DNA of 14,895 nucleotides from Clostridiaceae bacterium (GTDB taxonomy: Bacteria > Bacillota > Clostridia > Oscillospirales > QAMX01): NCBI GenBank assembly GCA_016297585.1, contig JAEDGJ010000050.1, forward strand, positions 1-14,895. Direction: 5' to 3'. Below the pieces are notes generated by a model. That model was not told the origin of the DNA and did not search any database. It saw only the letters and a program-made list of their open reading frames with translations. This document shows, piece after piece, positions 7,446 through 14,251 of the stretch; position 1 is the first letter of the stretch, and each line of letters begins with the position of its first letter. The position numbers and the translations under genes were made by a program.

Positions 7446-8972
7446 TCATTCCTCCCCAATTTCCACGATATCGTCGCTGTCCTCCGGAAGCGGTACCTCC
7501 GGCCCGTTCTGCAGCTTCCGCCGGTTCAGCTTGAAGCGATACTGCAGTCCCATAATCTGTATCGCGATCAGCGGGGTCAGCGCCACGAGCGCCACGACGC
7601 CGAACGCGTCCGTCATCACATTGCCGCCCAGCATCTCACAGGCTCCGATGCACAGCGGCAGCAAAAAAGTCGAGGTCATCGGGCCGCTCGCGACGCCGCC
7701 CGAGTCAAACGCGATACCGACGAAGATCTTCGGCACAAGCCGCGACATCACCAGCGCGATCACATAGCCGGGAATGACGATCCACTGGAGCGAGATCCCC
7801 GTCAGCACGCGCAGCATCGCGAGTCCTACGCTCACCGATACGCCGATGGAGAGGCAGAGATTCATCGCTTTGGCGGAAACGGCGCCGTCGGTGACGCCTT
7901 CCACCTGGTGGTTCAATATCTGAATCGCGGGCTCCGCCTTGACGATGAAGTATCCGATCAGCATACCGACGGGAACCAGCAGCCAGCACTGCGTCGTCGC
8001 CGCCAGCTCGCGCCCGAGCATCGTGCCCACCGGCGCAAAGCCGACGTTGACGCCGCACAGGAACAGCACGAGCCCTATGTAGGTGTAGCCGAAGCCCACC
8101 AGAATGCGCAGCCGCTGCCGGCGCTGATACCGGTGGCTGAGCGCCTGAAAAACGAGATACATCAGGAAAATCGGCACGATGGAGATAAAGACGTCTTTCG
8201 CATAGTGCGGAAGCTGCACCGCAAAGGCGCGTGCCACATCCCGCATGGTCTCGACGGAGACCAGTGCCGCCGCCCCGTAGGACGCGCCCTCGGTGCTGTA
8301 GAACCAGCCGAGCAGCATGACGGCAAGGATCGGTCCGACGCTCGACAGCGCCACGAGCCCGAAGCTGTCGTTCGTCGCGTTTTTATCCGCGCGGACGGAT
8401 GACAGACCGACGCCGAGCGCCATGATGAACGGTACCGTGATCGGCCCCGTCGTAACGCCGCCGGAATCGAAGGCGACGGCGAGAAAGTCCTTTGGTACAA
8501 AGAAGGAGAGGACGAGCAGCACGGCATACAGCAGGATCAGCAGCACCGACAGGTCGATTTTCAGCACGATCCGCAGGACCGCGATCGCAAGAAAGATGCC
8601 GACGCCGACCGCAACCGTCAGAATCAGCGTCATATTCGGAATTCCCGGCACCTGATTGGACAGCACCTGCAGATCGGGCTCCGCGACGGTGATGATAATC
8701 CCCATCACAAGCCCCGTCAGCGCGATCAGCGCAAGCTTCCCGGATTTCGAAATCTGCACGCCGATGCCTTCGCCGATCGGCGTCATCGAAATCTCCGCAC
8801 CGAGCTGAAACATGCCCATGCCGAGAATCAGCATCACCGCGCCCGCAAAGAACATCATCATCGTCCCGGTATTCAGCGGCACAAAAAAGATGCTCAGCAC
8901 CAGCACGATGCCGGTAATCGGCAGTACAGCCAGGAGAGATTCCTGCAGCTTGACTTTCAGTTTCGAATTCAT
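7446..8972 (-). CDS. DUF1538 family multi-pass membrane protein (two DUF1538 repeats), predicted transporter
   Basis: This 508-residue hydrophobic protein consists of two related halves. Half one has AEPDLQVLSNQV (97-108), VPKDFLAVAFDSGGVTTGP (159-177) and DSFGLVALSSVGPILAVMLLG (202-222). Half two has the matching AEPAIQILNHQV (346-357), VPKIFVGIAFDSGGVASGP (413-431) and DAFGVVALVALTPLIAIQIMG (455-475). The conserved FDSGGVxxGP segments and the AEP segments sit between membrane helices and look like re-entrant or substrate-binding loops. The C-terminus is a soluble acidic tail (EVPLPEDSDDIVEIGEE), a plausible docking site for a partner. GGGAGG lies six bases before ATG 8972. The gene is coupled to the tandem PII-like gene downstream and follows the broken citrate synthase gene by 43 bases. 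To my knowledge no substrate is established for this family; transport is inferred from the topology and the PII partner. Confidence 0.85.
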   Translation of the reverse strand: MNSKLKVKLQESLLAVLPITGIVLVLSIFFVPLNTGTMMMFFAGAVMLILGMGMFQLGAEISMTPIGEGIGVQISKSGKLALIALTGLVMGIIITVAEPDLQVLSNQVPGIPNMTLILTVAVGVGIFLAIAVLRIVLKIDLSVLLILLYAVLLVLSFFVPKDFLAVAFDSGGVTTGPITVPFIMALGVGLSSVRADKNATNDSFGLVALSSVGPILAVMLLGWFYSTEGASYGAAALVSVETMRDVARAFAVQLPHYAKDVFISIVPIFLMYLVFQALSHRYQRRQRLRILVGFGYTYIGLVLFLCGVNVGFAPVGTMLGRELAATTQCWLLVPVGMLIGYFIVKAEPAIQILNHQVEGVTDGAVSAKAMNLCLSIGVSVSVGLAMLRVLTGISLQWIVIPGYVIALVMSRLVPKIFVGIAFDSGGVASGPMTSTFLLPLCIGACEMLGGNVMTDAFGVVALVALTPLIAIQIMGLQYRFKLNRRKLQNGPEVPLPEDSDDIVEIGEE

Positions 8973-9015
8973 AGGAAACCTCCCGCTTTCTTTTTAGAAT
9001 AAATGGATGCCTTCT

Positions 9016-9955
9016 TTACTCCGTTTTTTCATTCATCACGCTCATATAGGCCGGGCGGATGATCTTATCCATGCAGATCAGCTCTTCCAGCCGGTGCGCG
9101 CTCCAGCCGACGATCCGCGCGATCGCGAAGACGGCCGTGTACATCTCGCGCGGAATGCCCAGCATATCGTAGACAAAGCCGCTGTAGAAGTCCACATTCG
9201 GGCTGACCCCTTTGAAAATGCGCCTTTTCTGCGCGATCAGCACCGGCGCCAGCTCCTCTACGTTCCGGTACAGCTCGAAATCGGCCGTGCGGTGCTTTTC
9301 CTCCGCGAGCTGCTCGACGTAGCGCTTGAAGATCCGTTCGCGCGGGTCGGAAAGGGAATAGACGGCATGCCCCATACCGTATACGAGTCCCTTTTTGTCA
9401 AACGCCTCCCGGTCGATGATTTTGCCGAGATAGTCCGCCACCGCGTCTTTGTCCGCACAGTCCCCGACGTGCGCGCGGATGTCCTCCATCATATCCATGA
9501 CCTTGATGTTCGCGCCGCCGTGCTTCGGGCCTTTGAGAGAGGACATCGCCGCCGCAACGGTGGAATAGGTATCGGAGCCGGATGCACTGCCGCAGCGAGT
9601 TGCTGACGCTCGTATCCGCCGCGCGTTCGTCCGCATCCGGCAGCTCTCCCATCAGCAGCAGATAGGCGGTCTTTTCAAAGCCCATCTCGTGCCCGCCGAG
9701 TCCGCCGATCAGCTCCTCCACGCGGTAGCCTCTATACCACAGCTCACCGTCGCAGGGCGTCTTTTTGCCGTCGACGATCTTGGAAGAGACGATTTTTGAA
9801 ATATTGGTCAGTCCCGCCAGCACACCGTTGCCGTTTTCGTCGCGAAGTCCCTTGTTGACGCCGTATTCCTCGTAAAGCCGCGGTGCGATGTAGTCGTTTT
9901 TCCGGCAGACCTGTTCCTTTTCCAGAAAATACTCATTCATTCTCTCCGTCAGCAT
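9016..9955 (-). pseudogene. gltA: Citrate synthase gene with two internal deletions and a frameshift
   Basis: Three collinear pieces of a citrate synthase are readable. Piece one (9955-9617, 113 residues) has GLRDENGNGVLAGLTNIS, GELWYRGYRVEELIGG and YLLLMGELPDADE. Piece two (9616 to about 9578) has only DTSVSNSLRQCIR, which belongs about 45 residues further along in intact relatives. Piece three is in another frame (about 9582-9019, 188 residues), starting SGSDTYSTVAAAMSSLKGPKHGG and continuing with GMGHAVY (catalytic His) and NVDFYSG (catalytic Asp). The segment between pieces two and three, which carries the first catalytic His (HAEHGGGN-type motif), is missing. About 314 residues remain of the roughly 450 normal for this type, so no active enzyme can be made. 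ATG 9955 is the original start (CCTCC on the + strand at 9964-9968). An assembly error is the main alternative. Confidence 0.85.
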
Positions 9956-10205
9956 CCGCATCCACCTCCGTTTCCTTCCATTCGTCCCGCATGACGTCCT
10001 CCAGCCGCTTCATCATGTCGAGCAGCCGGATCATCTCGTCGCGGCCGTATTGTTCAATGACGCGGCCGTAATACGCCCGGAAGCGTTTCTCCTGATTCTC
10101 CATCAGCCGCAGCCCGGCGTCCGTAATCACGACATAGGTGCCCTCGTCTCCGTCGCCGTCGTGCAGCCAGCGGACAAGTCCCCGGTCGGGCAGGGAAGTT
10201 CGGAT
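9933..10205 (-). pseudogene. C-terminal remnant of a second MarR-family regulator
   Basis: Read from just after the stop of the upstream MarR gene, the frame gives IRTSLPDRGLVRW, then the winged-helix hairpin HDGDGDEGTYVVITDAG and the C-terminal dimerisation helices (LMENQEKRFRAYYGRVIEQYG and onward) to TGA at 9933-9935. This is the last 90 residues of a MarR-type protein. The N-terminal dimerisation helices, the first recognition helices and the start are missing. The upstream boundary is near 10203. The first ATG inside is at 10130, with 65 residues left, too few for a working regulator. Its end overlaps the citrate synthase start by 23 bases, so the two were originally translationally coupled. 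The remnant shares the frame of the intact MarR gene, with only its TAA between them. Confidence 0.72.
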
Positions 10206-10667
10206 TTATGCGTTCTGACGGCCGCCCGTTCCGGCTCTGGCGTGCTCCAGATAGGCGTTGGCGTTCTCCGTGATACGCCCGATGAGCCGGACGAGGGTTT
10301 CCCGTTCCTCCGGAGACAGTCCTTCCTCCATGACGGCGTGGATCTGCTGCTGCACGGCTCTGCTCTCGGCAATGACGTCCGCCGCGCGCTCGCAGACATG
10401 CAGGTGGATCAGACGGCGGTCGTTTCCCTCGCAGCCGCCTTTCACATAGCCGCGTTCCTCCAGATCCCTGACCGATACGGAGACATGGGACTTCGCAATA
10501 CCCAGCCTGCGGACGATGTCCTTCGCGGTATCGCCTCCGCCGCCGTTCGACAGGGACAGCAGTACGAGGATCTCCGTCAGCGTGACGCCGTATTTCACGC
10601 AGACGGGCGCAAAGAGGAGGGAATACAGCTCCCTGCTGACATATATATTTTCAATCATGCTGTCCAT
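10206..10667 (-). CDS. MarR-family transcriptional regulator
   Basis: This 153-residue protein has normal MarR length. Residues about 29-100 form the winged helix-turn-helix (LTEILVLLSLSNGGGGDTAKD, then IAKSHVSVSVRDLEERGYV and the wing GCEGNDRRLIHLHV with the typical DRR). Flanking N- and C-terminal helices serve dimerisation. MarR proteins usually repress their own operon and release DNA on binding a small, often phenolic or acidic, ligand. It is the first gene of the - strand operon with the MarR remnant, citrate synthase remnant, DUF1538 and PII-like genes. AGGAGA lies seven bases before ATG 10667, and a near-consensus promoter with a dyad sits just upstream, so autoregulation is likely. 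The C-terminus (ARAGTGGRQNA) ends at TAA 10208-10206. Confidence 0.9.
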   Translation of the reverse strand: MDSMIENIYVSRELYSLLFAPVCVKYGVTLTEILVLLSLSNGGGGDTAKDIVRRLGIAKSHVSVSVRDLEERGYVKGGCEGNDRRLIHLHVCERAADVIAESRAVQQQIHAVMEEGLSPEERETLVRLIGRITENANAYLEHARAGTGGRQNA

Positions 10668-10690
10668 AGCATTTTCTCCTGTTTTTTCAC

Positions 10691-10706
10691 TGTTCGTTTC
10701 CGAACA
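10691..10706. promoter_or_regulatory. Palindromic operator candidate at the MarR operon start site
   Basis: TGTTCG and CGAACA form a perfect 6-bp inverted repeat around TTTC. It covers the predicted transcription start of the MarR operon, the usual place for a MarR dimer to block RNA polymerase. Binding is inferred. Confidence 0.55.
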
Positions 10707-10711
10707 TATTT

Positions 10712-10740
10712 ATTGTATGGGCTTTTTCCCCCGAAGTCAA
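10712..10740 (-). promoter_or_regulatory. Promoter of the MarR-DUF1538-PII operon
   Basis: On the - strand, TTGACT (10740-10735) and TACAAT (10717-10712) are separated by exactly 17 bases. The predicted start is near 10705, about 38 bases before ATG 10667. No other promoter is evident further down, so it probably drives the whole - strand operon to 6743. Confidence 0.82.
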
Positions 10741-11000
10741 GCGGACTCCCGCAAAACTGGCTGAAACTTAGCACCGCATTTCATTGTATGCTGCGCGGCC
10801 TTTTTCCTGTCCTCCCGTACACGCCGCGCGAGGAAATTCTAATTTTTACCATCTTTTTGGTGAGACCGGACGCTTTATTTCATTTTTTTGTCCGAAGGTG
10901 ATGACTTTTGCGGAAAAGTATGATATGATAAGGGACGTCGCCGGGCGTGGCGGTGCAAATCCCGTTCTCCGTCCGGTAAAAAAGAGGAGAGGTGTTTTCT
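10741..11000. other. Divergent intergenic region between the MarR operon and the purine permease
   Basis: About 260 bases hold no gene. A 7-bp inverted repeat GCGCGGC/GCCGCGC spans 10793-10829 with a long loop. Past the permease promoter, the leader from about 10933 can pair GGACG (10933-10937) with CGTCC (10970-10974) around an inner CGCC/GGCG hairpin. The purine riboswitch consensus is not present. I see no other recognisable element. Confidence 0.4.
10901..10929 (+). promoter_or_regulatory. Probable promoter of the purine permease gene
   Basis: A -10 TATGAT (10924-10929) lies 17 bases after a weak -35 ATGACT (10901-10906). A second TATGAT overlaps at 10919-10924. The predicted start near 10936 leaves a leader of about 65 bases before ATG 11001. 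Confidence 0.5.
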
Positions 11001-12356
11001 ATGGACAGGTTCTTTCATCTGAAAGAAAACGGTACCAAGGTCTCAACGGAGATCATCGCAGGTCTGACGACATTCTTCGCGATGTCGTACATCATCGTCG
11101 TGAACCCCAGCATTCTTTCGCAGTCCGGCATGGAATGGGGCGCGGTATTCCTCGCCACCATCATCGCCTCGATCATCGGCACGCTCATCATGGGGCTTGT
11201 CGCAAACGTTCCGTATGCGCAGGCGCCCGGCATGGGTCTGAACGCGTTCTTCGTCTATACCGTCTGCTTCACGCTCGGCTTTACCTGGCAGCAGGCGCTC
11301 TCGATGGTCTTCATCTGCGGCGTCGTGAACATCCTCATCACCGTAACGAAGGTCCGCAAATACATCATCAAGTCCATCCCGCTGAGCCTCCAGAACGCCA
11401 TCGGCGGCGGCATCGGCATCTTTGTCGCCTATATCGGCCTATTAAACGTCGGCATCATCGACTTCGGCGCCGGTGTTCCGGCTCTGGCCACGCTGAATCA
11501 GCCCCAGTTCTGGGTCTTCCTGATCGGCCTGCTGATCACCGTCGTTCTGCTCGTGCTCAAGGTCAAGGGCGCGATCCTGATCTCCATCATCCTCACCACG
11601 CTGATCGGCATTCCCTTCGGCGTCACCTCTCCGCAGGAAACCACGAGTTTTGCGGAGGCCTGCCGCGCGCTTCCGACGACCTTCCTCGCCATTTTCAAGG
11701 CGGGCGGCATCGGCAGCCTGTTTTCTGACGCCGCAAAGCTGCCCCTTGTGCTGATCACCATCTTCTCCTTCAGCATCACCGATACCTTTGACACCATCGG
11801 CACCTTCATCGGCACCGGACGCCGCAGCGGCATCTTCAGCGCCGAGGACGAGCAGATGATGGAAAGCGGCTCCGGCTTCAAGTCCAAGCTCGACCGCGCG
11901 CTCTTTGCCGACGCCACCGCCACCTCCATCGGCTCCCTGTTCGGCACCTCGAACACGACCACGTTCGTGGAAAGCGCCGCGGGCATCGGCGTGGGCGGCC
12001 GCACCGGTCTGACCTCCGTCGTCGTCGCCATTTGCTTTGCGCTGTCCGCGTTCTGCGCCACCTTTGTCAGCGCCGTTCCCTTCGCCGCCACCGCGCCCGC
12101 GCTCGTCGTCGTCGGCATCATGATGATGTCCTCCTTCCGGGACATCGACTGGGGCGATTTCGAGGAAGCCGTTCCCGCCTTCTTCGCCGGCATCTTCATG
12201 GCGCTGTGCTACAGCATCTCCTACGGCATCGCCGCGGGCTTCATCTTCTATGCCCTCGTCAAGGTCATCAAGGGCCGCATCAAGGAAATCCATCCCATCC
12301 TGTGGGTCTGCACCGGTCTGTTCATTCTGAACTTCATCCTGCTCGCGATCCTGTAA
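11001..12356 (+). CDS. NCS2 family purine permease (AzgA/PbuG type)
   Basis: This 451-residue integral membrane protein belongs to the AzgA branch of NCS2 nucleobase transporters, which import adenine, guanine or hypoxanthine with protons. Family signatures are NPSILSQSGM near the first helix, QAPGMGLNAFFVYTV, ITDTFDTIGTFIGTGRR and the C-terminal substrate-site block GTSNTTTFVESAAGIGVGGRTG. Helices fill nearly the whole chain. The start is ATG 11001, eight bases after AGGAGAGG (10985-10992); the GTG at 10992 would lie inside that site. It has its own promoter and terminator and forms a single-gene unit diverging from the MarR operon. Purine uptake is well supported by family. The preferred base is not resolved, and no purine riboswitch precedes it. 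Confidence 0.92.
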   Translation: MDRFFHLKENGTKVSTEIIAGLTTFFAMSYIIVVNPSILSQSGMEWGAVFLATIIASIIGTLIMGLVANVPYAQAPGMGLNAFFVYTVCFTLGFTWQQALSMVFICGVVNILITVTKVRKYIIKSIPLSLQNAIGGGIGIFVAYIGLLNVGIIDFGAGVPALATLNQPQFWVFLIGLLITVVLLVLKVKGAILISIILTTLIGIPFGVTSPQETTSFAEACRALPTTFLAIFKAGGIGSLFSDAAKLPLVLITIFSFSITDTFDTIGTFIGTGRRSGIFSAEDEQMMESGSGFKSKLDRALFADATATSIGSLFGTSNTTTFVESAAGIGVGGRTGLTSVVVAICFALSAFCATFVSAVPFAATAPALVVVGIMMMSSFRDIDWGDFEEAVPAFFAGIFMALCYSISYGIAAGFIFYALVKVIKGRIKEIHPILWVCTGLFILNFILLAIL

Positions 12357-12386
12357 CGTGCAGGCTCCGGTAAAATCCGTTTTATG

Positions 12387-12420
12387 AAACCCTCCCGGTT
12401 TTTCCGGGAGGGTTTTTTTT
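12387..12420 (+). terminator. Rho-independent terminator of the purine permease gene
   Basis: A perfect 12-bp stem (AAACCCTCCCGG and CCGGGAGGGTTT) with a TTTTT loop is followed by further Ts, giving an eight-T run. It lies 30 bases past the permease stop and only a few bases from the stop of the convergent acyltransferase gene. Confidence 0.93.
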
Positions 12421-12423
12421 ACA

Positions 12424-13446
12424 TCAGGCCTCAGATACGGAAAGGTGAATCTCATGCTGCAGGTAATCCGCCACGCGGTCCCGGGCGCTTCCGCCGTCGC
12501 CGCAGGTGATACCGCTGCGCACAATGATCTGCTTTTCCTCATCATCGATGAGCAGCGGGATGAATTTCAGCTCTTTTCCGGTCTTTTTCCGGTACATGGC
12601 GCCCAGCGTCACGAAGCCGCGGTAGATTCCGCTGTCTCCCTCGGACGCGGTATAGTCGATGTCGGGGAAGACGATCACGGACTCGCCCTTCAGAAGATAG
12701 CGGCACGCCTGACGCAGCGTGGAGATCGCACGGTTATCGTGGTACGTGGGAACGGCCTGCACGGAGCGCATGAACGGCACGATAATCCAGGAGGAGATCA
12801 CCGCCAGCGGTTTCGCGAGCCACCGCTTCATGCCGAAGCGCTTGGTATAGGTCCGTTCCGTGAGCTGCTCGACGCAGTCGTGATAGTTCAGATAGCAGCC
12901 GAGCACCATCGGATGCAGTTCCTCCGGGTAGTTCATCAGCGTGATGACGGGGCCGTGCATATTGCCGTGACGGCAGACATAGACGACCGCTTCCTCCGTC
13001 TCCGGCGCGTCAACGCGGTAGCGTCCGAAGAAAACAGGGGAGAGCATACGGCCAAAATAGGGGTAGCGGCCCCAGAATGCCTTTTCGCCGTGCGTCCAGC
13101 GGAAAAAGACGGCGTCGCCTGCCAGCCCGATGATCAGATCGCCGGTCGGCTTGAGCCAGAACACCAGTCCCATATTCACAAATCCCCACAGGCAGGCGTT
13201 TCCGCAGGAAGCGCTCATGTAGAACAGCCACATCACAAAGCGCTGTTTTGCGTGCTCGACGCGTTTTTGTCCCTTTGCCGCGTTGTAGACGCACTCCGCA
13301 ATCAGCCGTGCCATCACCGTGGATACCAAGATCCTGTACAGCATCGCCTGCTCACGGAACACGCACAGCAGCAGTTCAAAGGCAACCACATCCGTCACAT
13401 AGGCCGCCCGGCGTCCTCTCTTTTCCAGCTGCGTTTTCTTTGTCAT
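12424..13446 (-). CDS. PlsC-like 1-acylglycerol-phosphate acyltransferase family protein
   Basis: This 340-residue protein resembles lysophosphatidic acid acyltransferases, which move an acyl chain onto a glycerophosphate-type acceptor at the membrane. Hydrophobic segments lie at about 18-50 and 70-100. YVCRHGNMHGPVITL (156-170) fits motif I, and IVFPDIDYTASEGDSGIYRGF (258-278) fits motif III (FPEGT...G.F..G), followed by FIPLLI. The motif I histidine H160 is followed at the +5 position by Gly165 instead of the usual Asp of HX4D, so activity may be altered or the acceptor different. The start is ATG 13446, since GAGGGG lies eight bases upstream; the frame extends to 13551 without a site. It is transcribed alone, convergent to the purine permease and divergent from ssrA. 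The true substrate is uncertain. Confidence 0.75.
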   Translation of the reverse strand: MTKKTQLEKRGRRAAYVTDVVAFELLLCVFREQAMLYRILVSTVMARLIAECVYNAAKGQKRVEHAKQRFVMWLFYMSASCGNACLWGFVNMGLVFWLKPTGDLIIGLAGDAVFFRWTHGEKAFWGRYPYFGRMLSPVFFGRYRVDAPETEEAVVYVCRHGNMHGPVITLMNYPEELHPMVLGCYLNYHDCVEQLTERTYTKRFGMKRWLAKPLAVISSWIIVPFMRSVQAVPTYHDNRAISTLRQACRYLLKGESVIVFPDIDYTASEGDSGIYRGFVTLGAMYRKKTGKELKFIPLLIDDEEKQIIVRSGITCGDGGSARDRVADYLQHEIHLSVSEA

Positions 13447-13483
13447 GATATACACCCCTCTCAATGCTATCATTTCTGAGTCT

Positions 13484-13489
13484 AGTATA
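13484..13489 (-). promoter_or_regulatory. Probable -10 element of the acyltransferase gene
   Basis: TATACT on the - strand lies about 38 bases before ATG 13446. No good -35 is found 16-18 bases upstream, so the call is tentative. Confidence 0.35.
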
Positions 13490-13615
13490 GCGCATCCGGC
13501 CGTTTTTTTCTCCCCGCAGATATTAAAAAGCGTTGACAAGATGACAAACAAAAAGTTCGTTTTTTGACTGTTTATAATACAACAATCACAAGTTTTCCCT
13601 TTTACAGAAAATACC

Positions 13616-13645
13616 TTGACAAAATATCCGGGATTGTGGTATACT
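13616..13645 (+). promoter_or_regulatory. Promoter of ssrA
   Basis: A perfect -35 TTGACA (13616-13621) and TATACT (13640-13645) are separated by 18 bases. The start would fall near 13652, a few bases before the mature 5' end at 13658. Confidence 0.88.
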
Positions 13646-13657
13646 AAAACGGTATCT

Positions 13658-14048
13658 GGGGGCGTACCGGTTTCGACGGGGACGACGAGATATGCATAGC
13701 GGGCAGAGGCGTACGACCTCTTTCAAAACGTACACTTATAAATCAAACAACAACTATTCAGAACCTCTCGCTGCGTAACTAACGCAGCCGTCCGGCCGGG
13801 AAGGGCGACGAGCCCGGTTTTGCAGGCAGTCTGACGGACCTATTTACTCCGTCAGCCCTCAGGGCGTGACCTAAGCCGCGAACGTGAACGCGCAAAGCTT
13901 TGAGCGCGTCATGCATCATGAAGCTACCCGATCACAGAGCCTGACGACCGGCGCTGTCGTGAAGGGAATTTCAATTGATCGTCTGCGCCCGGAGAAGTGC
14001 CTATGGAATTGTTTTCGGACGGGAGTTCAACTCTCCCCGCCTCCACCA
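13658..14048 (+). ncRNA. ssrA: tmRNA (transfer-messenger RNA)
   Basis: The 5' end shows the tmRNA hallmark GGGGGCGTACCGGTTTCGACG. The 3' end forms a T arm with loop TTCAACT closed by GGGAG/CTCCC, then CGCCTCC, discriminator A and an encoded CCA (14046-14048). The 5' GGGGGCG pairs with 3' CGCCTCC through seven pairs including one G-T, which fixes both ends. The length is 391 bases, in one piece. The tag frame ends KSNNNYSEPLAA, followed by TAA at 13776-13778 and a second TAA in another frame just after. The exact resume codon is not certain. The RNA rescues stalled ribosomes with SmpB and marks the product for degradation through the LAA end. The gene has its own promoter and a terminator about 90 bases downstream. 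Short open frames on both strands across it are spurious. Confidence 0.96.
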
Positions 14049-14138
14049 CAGGAGAGCTGTACGAACACCATACGGAGAGGGAGAAATCCAAATCACTGAG
14101 GTTAGTATCGTATTGCTTTGTCCGCTGACAAACGGACA

Positions 14139-14172
14139 CAAGAAGGCAGCCGAATAATCGGCTGCCTTCTTG
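14139..14172 (+). terminator. Terminator downstream of ssrA
   Basis: A perfect 15-bp stem (CAAGAAGGCAGCCGA with TCGGCTGCCTTCTTG) with a four-base loop is followed by TTATCTAT. The T run is short but the stem is very stable. A smaller 6-bp hairpin, TGTCCG/CGGACA, lies just upstream. Confidence 0.78.
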
Positions 14173-14202
14173 TTATCTATGAGCGGAAACAAAAAATGAC
14201 GT

Positions 14203-14251
14203 AAAAATACGTATTTTTATATGAAACCTATTGACATACGTATAAATACGT
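14203..14251. repeat. ATACGT operator-like repeats around the hicAB promoter
   Basis: ATACGT occurs at 14207-14212 within a perfect 16-bp palindrome (AAAAATACGTATTTTT, 14203-14218), at 14236-14241 within ATACGTAT, and at 14246-14251. The last two copies are 10 bp apart, one helical turn, and lie between the -35 and -10 boxes. The first is 29 bp upstream of the second, about three turns. This fits cooperative binding of a HicB/HicAB repressor; binding is inferred. Confidence 0.6.

Noticed and set aside
7350..8402. 350-codon + strand frame opposite the DUF1538 gene
   Set aside because: His/Arg/Gln-rich shadow translation of a well-supported - strand membrane protein gene; no ribosome binding site or domain.
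10741..11000. Purine or other known riboswitch before the permease
   Set aside because: The conserved purine aptamer core segments are absent, and the visible pairings are short.
10784..11728. + strand frame covering the permease promoter and overlapping the permease in another frame
   Set aside because: It runs through the intergenic region and continues as an Arg/His-rich shadow of the permease gene.
11442..12545. Long - strand frame opposite the purine permease
   Set aside because: Asp/Gly/Ala-rich shadow of the permease; it crosses the terminator and the convergent gene.
13533..13578. Additional promoter from TTGACA at 13533 and TATAAT at 13573
   Set aside because: The spacing is 34 bases, far from the 16-18 needed, and the TTGACT at 13564 is only 3 bases from the TATAAT.
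13884..14192. Open reading frames on both strands over the tmRNA 3' half, including one with a WWRRGELNSRP-like segment
   Set aside because: They lie on the tmRNA acceptor and T-arm region; such frames over tRNA or tmRNA 3' ends are classic annotation artefacts.
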